DNA of 64,000 nucleotides from Deferrisoma camini S3R1 (lineage in GTDB: Bacteria; Desulfobacterota; Deferrisomatia; Deferrisomatales; Deferrisomataceae): positions 3,846,264 to 3,910,263 of the forward strand of contig NZ_JAFN01000001.1 in the NCBI RefSeq assembly GCF_000526155.1, in the 5' to 3' direction. Below, one piece after another: positions 25,554 through 32,580 of the stretch; the stretch's first letter is position 1, and each line of letters starts with the position of its first letter. A program made the position numbers and the translations under genes. The notes under the pieces are model-generated. The model did no database searches. It was not told where the DNA came from and worked only from the letters and a program-made list of their open reading frames with translations.

Positions 25554-26045
25554 ATTTTTGAGTTGCTTCTGGAGGTGGTCGAACTATCTCTAGGTGCCCG
25601 CGCTATTTGGATATAGAGCACTTTATGTCGAGATGGTGGACTGTTGTCAGTATAATTGCAGATGCTGCTGGAAACAATATCAACATAGGAGTGTCCCCGA
25701 CCGCTTCTCTTTTTATTGCGTTTCTGTACTGCTCTTGCGCCGTGCAAAATACGGTATGTAATTAGTGTGTCAGTATGATCGACAATGTCATGGAATGGTT
25801 TTTGTTTGTATATATCATGGTGCCACTTGTTTCTACGTTTCGGATATTTGGGCACATATTGGGGGTCCTCGGAGCGTAACCCCGTGATTTCATTGGAGGC
25901 GGTTTCGGAGAATCGCCAAAAGTCATAGATACACGCGCGATGCCTTTCGTCTCGTGATACTGCCACGTACATGCTACCACCATAGACATGTACCTCCGAA
26001 CCACCTCCCGCCGGAACAAGGACGGCTCCGTCGTTCGATAGGGCC
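25554..26045. other. 492-bp AT-rich gap with no convincing gene
   Basis: No plus-strand frame looks coding. On the minus strand a frame running leftward from 26083 gives a protein-like stretch (HVYGGSMYVAVSRDERHR, YVPKYPKRRNKWHHD), but it overlaps the neighbouring gene's start and continues antisense through two other genes. It may be the remains of another tip or immunity cassette. No hairpin, tRNA or promoter was identified with confidence. Confidence 0.4.
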
Positions 26046-26420
26046 ATGACGGCCCAAAGCATGAGAGGCGCCTTCAACGTCAAATGGTTGATTGTGTTGG
26101 TGTTTATGGCGATGGCACTGGTTTCAGTTGTCTGGGTTCTTGATTATCAAAGTCTAAAATCAACGTGGGCATACACTGAGGCTGTTGAAAGGTTATCCAA
26201 AAACGACGAAGTGGTTTCACGGTTGGGTCAACCTTTGAAATTTGGGGTGGTGTGGAGTTGGCGGAAGAGCGAGAGCTCAGTAATATTTTCTGTGCCTCTG
26301 GTGGGGCCGAAAGGCAGAGCTGTTGCCTATGTAAGTGCAAAAAAGATGAAAGATGGCTGGCGTTTTTATAGATTCGCCGTCTACTTTGATGGGCGCGAAA
26401 AAAGAATGGATTTGCATTGA
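26046..26420 (+). CDS. Coa1/Tim21-like single-pass membrane protein, possible third immunity-type gene
   Basis: 124 residues: an N-terminal membrane helix (about 13-31, WLIVLVFMAMALVSVVWVL) followed by a domain resembling the Coa1 family. Matching features are VVSRLGQPLKFGVVWSW, VPLVGPKGRAVAYVSAKK and DGWRFYRFAVYFDG. Bacterial Coa1-like proteins are small membrane-anchored proteins of uncertain role and are frequent in variable loci, including downstream of polymorphic toxins. There is no good ribosome site for the ATG at 26046; ATG 26061 is an alternative. Its stop codon is immediately followed by the glycosyltransferase locus. AT-richer than that next gene, so it belongs to the cassette region. 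Confidence 0.6.
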   Translation: MTAQSMRGAFNVKWLIVLVFMAMALVSVVWVLDYQSLKSTWAYTEAVERLSKNDEVVSRLGQPLKFGVVWSWRKSESSVIFSVPLVGPKGRAVAYVSAKKMKDGWRFYRFAVYFDGREKRMDLH

Positions 26421-26447
26421 GTGCGGCTGGCAGCTCTATGGAGTCTA

Positions 26448-27767
26448 ATGGGTAATCTGCGGAGGGCTCCGCGCCCCTTTGCCGTGGCATTCGGGCTGTT
26501 CGTCGCGGAGTTTCTGGTCTGTGCGTACTGGATCGTGTCCCCCACCCCCGTGTGGTTTCCGGACTCCCCGATGTACGAGGCGATCGGGGCGAATCTGGCA
26601 GCGGGGAACGGGTTCTCTGCAGACCTTCGCCCGCCCTACCGGCCCGAGATCACCCGCGCGCCGGTAGTGCCGTACCTGGTTGCAGGGGTGTACTCCGTGG
26701 CGGGCCGCCGGCCGGCCGCGGTCGTGTGGTTGAACGCGTTGTGGGTGGCCGGGGCGGTGGCGGTGGGATATCTCGTGATGCTGCGGTTGTCCCGGGACCC
26801 GGCCGTGGCGGCCTCGGGAGGGGCGGTGGCCGTGCTGACGCCTTTCATCGGAGGCTCGGCAGCCACGATCGCCACGGAGCCGGTGGCCATGCTCCAGGTG
26901 ACCCTGGCCGCGTGGCTGCTGCTCCGGTGGCGGGAGCAGGCACGCCGGAAGAGTGCGGCGCTTCGGGGGGCGCTGATCGGCCTTCTGCTGGCAAGTGTCG
27001 TGCTCAACCGCGTGAACCTGGCGCCGGCGGTGGCGGTCGGCGCGCTGTGTTTCGTCGGCACGGCGTTCCGGGCGGTGCCGAGGCGCCCGATCGCCTGGGC
27101 TACGACGGTCGCGTTCGCCCTGGCCCTGGTCGGGCCCGTGGTCCTGTGGTCGGCGCGAAACGCCTCGGTGGGCCTTCGGTTCTCCCCGGAGCCGGTGGGG
27201 CTCTCGGCGAGCCGGGTGTATGACATCGTGCGCTACCGCGAGGCCATCCTGGGGGAGGAGCCGTTTGGGCCGCCCCCTGCGAACGTGCGCTACTTCCGAC
27301 ACTGGAGGGAACGGTACGGGCCGGAGGACCTCCTGGCGCTGGAGCGGGAGAACCGGGCGTGGCTGGAGGGGTTTCTCGCCGAACATGGGGCCGACCTCGT
27401 GAGGGCCACGCCGGCGCGGCTGGTGGGGCTCTTCAGCTCGTCCACCGTGTGGACATATCCGCTTGAGGACCCCACGGGTGAGCGGTTTCCGGGCCCGGTC
27501 CTGCGCTGGGTCTCCCGGGGCTTATGGACACTCTCGTTCCTGGGATTCCTGGCGCTCTGGTCCAATCGGACCGCCCGGTGGGTATGGCTCGTCCCGGTGG
27601 TCACCCTGGTTCCCGTCCACCTGATGACGGTATGCAGCCCGCGGTACATGAGGGTGTTGATGCCGCTCCTCCTGCCCTATGCGGGGGCGTTCCTGGTCCC
27701 CCTCGGGCGCCGGCTGATGTCCGTCGGCCGTCGGGGACGTGCCGATCCTCTCGGCCGCACCGCGTGA
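26448..27767 (+). CDS. Membrane glycosyltransferase, GT39/ArnT-PMT-like
   Basis: About 439 residues with ~9-10 hydrophobic spans. Near the N-terminus the sequence FPDSPMYEAIGANLAAGNGF is followed by EITRAPVVPYLVAGVYS. This is the acidic-loop arrangement of polyprenol-phosphate-sugar-dependent glycosyltransferases (GT-C fold, PMT_2 type). A soluble loop lies at about 260-330 and a last group of helices precedes a short tail. The substrate is probably a lipid-linked sugar transferred at the periplasmic face. ATG 26448 has GGAG four bases upstream; GTG 26421 in the same frame begins directly at the previous stop codon. It lies 6 bp ahead of a GT2 gene, a common pairing in which the GT2 makes the lipid-linked donor. 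Confidence 0.8.
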   Translation: MGNLRRAPRPFAVAFGLFVAEFLVCAYWIVSPTPVWFPDSPMYEAIGANLAAGNGFSADLRPPYRPEITRAPVVPYLVAGVYSVAGRRPAAVVWLNALWVAGAVAVGYLVMLRLSRDPAVAASGGAVAVLTPFIGGSAATIATEPVAMLQVTLAAWLLLRWREQARRKSAALRGALIGLLLASVVLNRVNLAPAVAVGALCFVGTAFRAVPRRPIAWATTVAFALALVGPVVLWSARNASVGLRFSPEPVGLSASRVYDIVRYREAILGEEPFGPPPANVRYFRHWRERYGPEDLLALERENRAWLEGFLAEHGADLVRATPARLVGLFSSSTVWTYPLEDPTGERFPGPVLRWVSRGLWTLSFLGFLALWSNRTARWVWLVPVVTLVPVHLMTVCSPRYMRVLMPLLLPYAGAFLVPLGRRLMSVGRRGRADPLGRTA

Positions 27768-27773
27768 GACCCC

Positions 27774-28691
27774 ATGAAGCTCGTGATCCAGATCCCGTGC
27801 CACAACGAGGAGGCAACCCTGCCGGCGACCTTGGAGGACCTACCCCGGGAGGTCGAGGGGTTCGACGAGGTCGAGATCTTGGTCATCGACGACGGGTCCA
27901 ACGACCGCACGGCCGAGATCGCCCGGCAGCACGGCGTGGGGCACCTCGTGCGGCTTTCGGCTCGTCAGGGGCTGGCCCGGGCGTTTGCCGCAGGCATCGA
28001 CGAGGCTCTCGGACTCGGGGCCGACGTGATCGTCAATACGGATGGCGACAACCAGTACGACGGCGGAGCGGTCGAGCCCCTCGTCCGACCGATTCTGGAA
28101 GGGCGGGCCGACATGGTGGTGGGGGAGCGGTGGGGAGAGGGGGTGGAGGAGTTTTCGCCCGTGAAGAAGGGGCTTCAGAAGCTAGGGTCCTGGGTCGTGT
28201 CGAAAGTTTCCGGGCTGGACGTTGGGGATGCCGCGAGCGGGTTTCGGGCCTTTTCGCGCGAGGTGGCGCAGGTCCTCGAAGTGCGGGACCGGTTCACCTA
28301 CACCTTGGAGACACTCATCCAGGCGGGGGCGCAGGGGATCAAAGTCTCCACGGTGCCGGTGCGGACGAACCCGAAAACCCGGGAATCGCGGTTGTGCCCG
28401 AGCATGTGGCGCTACGTGGCCCGATCGGCCGGAACGGTCCTTCGGGCCCACGCGCGGCATCGGCCGGGGCGAACCGCCGTGGGGCTCTTGCTCCTGGGGC
28501 TGGCGGCCGGGAGGCTCTCAAGGTCCGTACCAGTGCCCGACGCCATGGGAGGCCCACTGGTCGGGTTGCTCTGTCTGCTTCTTTCCCGCCCATGTGCTCT
28601 CTGGACAAACGCTCTTCTCGGACACCGGAAACGGACGCTCTGGCGAGCCGAAGCGTCTCGCGTGGAAGCCTTCACCCCACCAGGTCCTTGA
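27774..28691 (+). CDS. Family 2 glycosyltransferase (dolichol-phosphate-mannose-synthase-like), altered C-terminus
   Basis: 305 residues. The GT-A catalytic half is intact: IQIPCHNEEATLPATL, LVIDDGSNDRT, the metal-binding segment VNTDGDNQYDGGAV, and ASGFRAFSREVA. The family normally continues into two C-terminal membrane helices. Here the frame is recognisable only to about LLLLGLAAG (residue ~240) and then becomes unlike the family, ending EAFTPPGP inside the right-hand 41-bp repeat. The gene was therefore probably truncated or scrambled at the island edge. It would charge undecaprenyl phosphate with a sugar for the membrane glycosyltransferase just upstream; activity without the helices is uncertain. 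Confidence 0.75.
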   Translation: MKLVIQIPCHNEEATLPATLEDLPREVEGFDEVEILVIDDGSNDRTAEIARQHGVGHLVRLSARQGLARAFAAGIDEALGLGADVIVNTDGDNQYDGGAVEPLVRPILEGRADMVVGERWGEGVEEFSPVKKGLQKLGSWVVSKVSGLDVGDAASGFRAFSREVAQVLEVRDRFTYTLETLIQAGAQGIKVSTVPVRTNPKTRESRLCPSMWRYVARSAGTVLRAHARHRPGRTAVGLLLLGLAAGRLSRSVPVPDAMGGPLVGLLCLLLSRPCALWTNALLGHRKRTLWRAEASRVEAFTPPGP

Positions 28692-28712
28692 GCCACCCGA
28701 AGGCCACGAAGG
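28672..28712. repeat. Right 41-bp direct repeat: functional 3' end of the TraB gene
   Basis: Perfect match to 16378-16418 in the same orientation. It begins exactly at the TraB stop codon (TCA on the plus strand) and covers the codons for FVAFGWLKDLVG. It defines the right edge of the 12.3-kb island. Confidence 0.85.
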
Positions 28713-29838
28713 TTCCCAGCGCACTGCCTAGGTTGGAGAAGAGGAACACCAGGAGCACCCGGGCCACCCGGTTGGTCCACCAGCCCTTCCAGTGGGCCAG
28801 GTCGTCCAGCAGCCCCTCCAGGTCCCGGACCCGGGGGCGCTGGGCCCAGGCCTGCACCAGGCCGGTGACCATGCCCGCCCCCACGGTGGGGTTGAGCGAG
28901 GTCAGGGGGGCGGCCACGAACGCCGAGGCCACGGTCAGCGGGTGGCCCAGGGCCGCGGCCGCTCCGGCCGCGGCGAGGGTCCCGTTCGCGAGCACCCAGG
29001 CCCAAGCCGCCTGCCGGAGGGCGGCCGTGTCGCCGGCCGCGAACCCGGCCGCGAACAGGGCCAGCACGATCGCGGGGAGCACCCAGGGAAGCGCTCGGGA
29101 TACGATCCCCCGGGGGGGCAGCTCTTCGAGGCGGGAGGGGTCCCCCGGGTCGGAGCCCTCCCGCAGGATCCGGGCGATGCCCGGCACGTGGGCCGCGCCC
29201 ACCACGGCCAACACTCGCCGCCCCCCCACGCCGAGGATGCGGGCCGCCATGTAGCGGTCCCGCTCGTCCACCAACACCTCCTTGGCCTCGGGCGCGGCCC
29301 GGGCCATCTCCTCGAGCAGCCCCGAGAGCGTGTCGGTGGACCGAAGCCGCGCCAGATCCTCCTCGTCCAGTTCCGCGTCCTCGAAGGCGCTCGCCACCAA
29401 GGCCCCGAACAGCCCGAGCTTCCGCCAGAATCGGGTCCGGCGCCAGGATCGGAGCAGGGTGAGCCGGATCGGCCGATCCACCAGGGCGACCGCGGTCCCC
29501 CGGGCCTCGGCCTCCTCCACGGCGGCCAGAAGCTCCTCCCCAGGCCTCACGTCGGTGGCGAGCCCGATCCGCTTCTGGAACGCGGCCAGGGCGAGGTTTG
29601 CCAGAAGGACGGGCCCCTGGCCCTTCCAAAGGGCCTTGACCAGGTCCAGCCGGCGCCACCGGTCCGGATCCCTCAGGGCCCGGAGGCGGTCCGGATCGAG
29701 TTCCACACACACCCGGTCCGGCTCGAGCTTGGCCACGGCCCGGCGCACGGCCTCCACCGAGCGGCGGGACACGTGGGCGGTTCCCAGGAGGAACACCTCC
29801 CGGTCTTCCAGTTCGATCCGGGTCCATTGGGGATCCAT
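28672..29838 (-). CDS. TraB/PrgY (GumN-related) family membrane protein
   Basis: 388 residues. The N-terminal domain shows the TraB signatures: FLLGTAHVSRRSVEAV with the conserved GTAHVS, RVCVELDPDRLRAL, VDERDRYMAARIL, and VLAVVGAAHVPGI near residue 215. The C-terminal third has four to five membrane helices. Related proteins include enterococcal PrgY/TraB pheromone-shutdown proteins and bacterial/archaeal homologues of unknown role; a metalloprotease-like activity has been proposed for the wider superfamily. The ATG follows GAGGAGGCTCC. The last 12 codons and stop are duplicated 12.3 kb away, making this 3' end an apparent integration site. Confidence 0.88.
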   Translation of the reverse strand: MDPQWTRIELEDREVFLLGTAHVSRRSVEAVRRAVAKLEPDRVCVELDPDRLRALRDPDRWRRLDLVKALWKGQGPVLLANLALAAFQKRIGLATDVRPGEELLAAVEEAEARGTAVALVDRPIRLTLLRSWRRTRFWRKLGLFGALVASAFEDAELDEEDLARLRSTDTLSGLLEEMARAAPEAKEVLVDERDRYMAARILGVGGRRVLAVVGAAHVPGIARILREGSDPGDPSRLEELPPRGIVSRALPWVLPAIVLALFAAGFAAGDTAALRQAAWAWVLANGTLAAAGAAAALGHPLTVASAFVAAPLTSLNPTVGAGMVTGLVQAWAQRPRVRDLEGLLDDLAHWKGWWTNRVARVLLVFLFSNLGSALGTFVAFGWLKDLVG

Positions 29839-29869
29839 GGAGCCTCCTCGGGCGGGGGTGGGGGCGGAC

Positions 29870-29898
29870 ATTGTAGGGGTGCGTCGCCCCGAGGCCAA
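29870..29898 (-). promoter_or_regulatory. Sigma-70-like promoter of the TraB gene
   Basis: On the minus strand: TTGGCC (29898-29893), 17-base spacer, TACAAT (29875-29870), 31 bp before the ATG. The -10 matches five of six consensus bases and the -35 four of six, with ideal spacing. Confidence 0.55.
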
Positions 29899-29974
29899 GG
29901 CCGGCGGTTGTGTCGCCGGGGCGCCCTGGGGTAAAACCCGCCGGAACGCCACCGAAACGCGAACACGAAACCGT

Positions 29975-30005
29975 GACGGGGGCCGGCCCTGCCTCCGGCC
30001 CCGTC
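29975..30005 (+). other. GC-rich hairpin directly ahead of the TonB-receptor ribosome site
   Basis: GACGGGG and CCGG pair with CCGG and CCCCGTC around a short loop, with one bulged G. The stem ends 2 bases before the GGAGGAGGG ribosome site. It could hinder translation initiation or act as an attenuator; there is no T-run. The 180-bp gap shows no recognisable cobalamin riboswitch box. Confidence 0.4.
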
Positions 30006-30019
30006 CCGGAGGAGGGATC

Positions 30020-32062
30020 ATGGCCGACCCGTACCGTCCCTGGGCCCGGAGCCGGCTGCTGCTCTGGGCGGTGGCGCTCTGCCTGCTTTGCCCACCCCGG
30101 CCGGCGAGGGGCTCCGAGACCCTGCCCGAGGACCTGACCGAGCTTCCCTTGGAGCGGCTGATGGAGATCCGGGTCACCACGGCGGCCCGAAAGCCCCAGA
30201 GCCTGGCCGAGACCGCGGGGCCGGTCACGGTGATCCGGGGGGAGGAGCTGGTGCGCACCGGGGCCACCACCCTGGCCGAGGCCCTGCGCATGGTGCCCGG
30301 CGTCCACGTGGGGCGGATCAACGCCAACACCTGGGCGCTCTCGGTGCGGGGGTTCGACGGCCGGTGGGCCAACAAGCTGCTGGTGATGATCGACGGCCGC
30401 ACCGTGTACTCACCGCTCTTCTCAGGGGTGTTCTGGGACGCCCAGGACGTGCTTCTGGAGGACGTGGAACGGATCGAGGTGATCCGGGGTCCGGGCGCCG
30501 CGATGTGGGGGGCCAACGCGGTGAACGGGGTGATCCACGTGATCACGAAGCGGGCGGCCGACACCCTGGGGGGCTACGTGGAGGTGGGGGGCGGTGCCGA
30601 GGAGCGGGGATTCGGGGCGGTGCGCTACGGCGCCGAGCTGGCGCCGGGAGTGTTCGGCCGGTGGTGGGCCAAGGGGTTCGACCGGGACGGAGGGCGCGAC
30701 CCGGAAGGGGGCGAGGCGCCCGACGACTGGAGCCAGGTGCGGGGCGGGTTCCGGCTGGACGCGAACCGGGGCGGGGCCGCCTGGACCCTCCAGGGCGAGC
30801 TCTACCGGGGCCGTTCGGACGCGGTGTACACGGTGCCTACCGAGGACCCTGACCGGGTGGAGACCTGGGCCGAGGATTCCGTGCTTTGGGGCGGAAACCT
30901 CCTGGGGCGCTGGGAACGGGACCTGGGGGCGGCCGGCCGGTTCCAAGTCCAGGCGTACTACGACCGCTCGTCCCGGGACGAGCCCATCGGCCGGGACGAG
31001 CGGGAGGTGTGGGACCTGGACCTCCAGCACCGGTTCTCCCTGGGTACCCGGCACGACGTGGTGTGGGGGGGCGGGGTGCGGCTCACCCAGGACCGGATCG
31101 ACGGCACCCGGGTCATCCGGTTCGACCCACCCCGCCGCACGGACCGGTTGTGGAGCGCTTTTGTGCAGGACGAGATCGCCCTGGTGCCCGACCGGTTCCA
31201 CCTCCTCCTGGGCCTGCGGGCCGAGCACAACGACTACACCGGGGTCGAGTGGCAGCCCGATGCCCGGGCGCTTTGGCGGGTGACCTCCGGGCACACCCTG
31301 TGGGCCGCCGTGTCCCGGGCTGTGCGCACCCCGAGCCGGGCCGAGGCCGACGCGGTGATGGCCGGGTACGTGCTCGGCCCCGACAACCCCGCCAACCCCC
31401 TGCCGGTGGTGCTGCGGCCCGAGTTCCGCGGGGACGACGGATTCGAGAGCGAGACCGTGGTGTCCTGGCAGGTGGGGTACCGGGCCCGGTGGACCGGGAC
31501 GTTCTCCACCGATCTGGCCGGGTTCGTGAGCCGGTACCGGCATCTCCGGACCATTGAACCCCAGGAGTTCGCCCCGGACCCGCTGCACCCGGGTTGGCTC
31601 ACGGGTACGGGGGCGCCGGAGAACCGGGCGGACGCCGTGTCCAAGGGGTTCGAGGCCGAGGCTCGGTGGCGGGTGGTCCGCCACTGGGAGCTTCGGCTCG
31701 CCTACACCTGGTTCCTCCTCGACATCGACCCGGGGCGCTCCACGGACTTCTCGGCCGAGTTCGAGGAGGGGAAGACCCCCCGCCACCAGCTGGATCTACG
31801 GTCCTTCGCGGACCTGCCTTTCGGATGGAGGCTGGACCTGGGGCTCCGGTACGTGGGCAGCCTGGACCGCCGGGACATCCCCCCCTATTGGGGGATGGAC
31901 GTCCGATTGGCTTGGGAGCCCACCGAAGGGGTCGAGCTCGCCGTGGTGGGCCGGGACCTGCTGGAGCCCTCCCACCCCGAGTTTCCGCGGGAGGATTTCC
32001 TCCGCCTCGAGACCTCCGAGCCGGAACGGTCGGTCTACGCGGTGGTCCGGGCGAGGTTTTAG
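30020..32062 (+). CDS. TonB-dependent outer-membrane receptor
   Basis: 680 residues. A signal peptide (about 1-31) is followed by the plug domain: VTTAARKPQSLAETAGPVTVI, GATTLAEALRMVPGVHV, VRGFDGRWANKLLVMIDGR, RIEVIRGPGAAMWGANAVNGVI. A 22-strand barrel of alternating aromatic strands ends in the expected C-terminal phenylalanine (VVRARF). It imports a ligand across the outer membrane or senses it. The downstream YfiR and CHASE8-type kinase are a recurring partnership in which the receptor probably feeds a signalling pathway. The start is the ATG after GGAGGAGGGATC. The ligand (siderophore, cobalamin, other) cannot be told from sequence. Confidence 0.93.
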   Translation: MADPYRPWARSRLLLWAVALCLLCPPRPARGSETLPEDLTELPLERLMEIRVTTAARKPQSLAETAGPVTVIRGEELVRTGATTLAEALRMVPGVHVGRINANTWALSVRGFDGRWANKLLVMIDGRTVYSPLFSGVFWDAQDVLLEDVERIEVIRGPGAAMWGANAVNGVIHVITKRAADTLGGYVEVGGGAEERGFGAVRYGAELAPGVFGRWWAKGFDRDGGRDPEGGEAPDDWSQVRGGFRLDANRGGAAWTLQGELYRGRSDAVYTVPTEDPDRVETWAEDSVLWGGNLLGRWERDLGAAGRFQVQAYYDRSSRDEPIGRDEREVWDLDLQHRFSLGTRHDVVWGGGVRLTQDRIDGTRVIRFDPPRRTDRLWSAFVQDEIALVPDRFHLLLGLRAEHNDYTGVEWQPDARALWRVTSGHTLWAAVSRAVRTPSRAEADAVMAGYVLGPDNPANPLPVVLRPEFRGDDGFESETVVSWQVGYRARWTGTFSTDLAGFVSRYRHLRTIEPQEFAPDPLHPGWLTGTGAPENRADAVSKGFEAEARWRVVRHWELRLAYTWFLLDIDPGRSTDFSAEFEEGKTPRHQLDLRSFADLPFGWRLDLGLRYVGSLDRRDIPPYWGMDVRLAWEPTEGVELAVVGRDLLEPSHPEFPREDFLRLETSEPERSVYAVVRARF

Positions 32063-32070
32063 GAGGGGCG

Positions 32071-32580
32071 ATGGGGCTGCGAAGGGGGTGGGCGGTCCTT
32101 CTGCTGCTCGTCGGATGTGGGGCGGCCCACGCCTCGGACCTGGAGAGCCGCGTGAAGGCGGCCTTCGTGTACCACTTCGTCCAGCTCACCACCTGGGCCG
32201 AGGGCCTGCCCGACGGGCCGTTGGACGTCTGTCTGCTGGGTGACGATCCGGTGGCCGAGGCGCTCGCGGCCCTGCAGGGCAAGGCGGTGGGGGGCCGGGG
32301 GGTGCGCACCGGAACGTGTGCGCCCGGCCGACGGTGCGGGTGCGAGGTGGTGTACGTGGGACGAAGCGAGGCCGGCCGACTGCAAGCCGACCTGGCCGCC
32401 CTGGGCCCTGGCGTGCTCACCGTGAGCGACATCCCGGGGTTCGCCGACCGGGGGGGCATGATCGAGCTGGTGAAACGGCAGGGGAGGCTTCGGTTCCGCA
32501 TCCACCGGGGCCGGGCCGCCCGGGCCGGCCTGAGGTTCGACGCGCGGCTGCTGGCCCTAGCCGAGGAGGTGCTCCCGTGA
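32071..32580 (+). CDS. YfiR-family (DUF4154) periplasmic protein
   Basis: 169 residues with a signal peptide ending near AAHAS. The YfiR/DUF4154 pattern is seen: VKAAFVYHFVQLTTW, DVCLLGDDPVAEAL, CEVVYVGRSEAGRL, LTVSDIPGFADRGGMIEL and the closing RLRFRIHRGRAARAGLRFDARLLALA. YfiR of Pseudomonas restrains a diguanylate cyclase from the periplasm. Here the likely partner is the adjacent kinase, whose CHASE8-type sensor resembles the YfiN sensor. It sits 8 bp after the receptor gene with a GGAGGGG site, and its TGA overlaps the GTG start of the kinase. Confidence 0.9.
   Translation: MGLRRGWAVLLLLVGCGAAHASDLESRVKAAFVYHFVQLTTWAEGLPDGPLDVCLLGDDPVAEALAALQGKAVGGRGVRTGTCAPGRRCGCEVVYVGRSEAGRLQADLAALGPGVLTVSDIPGFADRGGMIELVKRQGRLRFRIHRGRAARAGLRFDARLLALAEEVLP

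Noticed and set aside
24992-26083. 363-residue minus-strand frame with a protein-like first third
   Set aside because: It continues antisense through the tip-2 and small-protein genes with poor composition. Only the part over the 25.55-26.05 kb gap looks plausible, so it is noted as a possible remnant and not called as a gene.
29839-30019. Possible cobalamin riboswitch ahead of the TonB receptor
   Set aside because: No B12-box-like sequence; only a simple hairpin next to the ribosome site.
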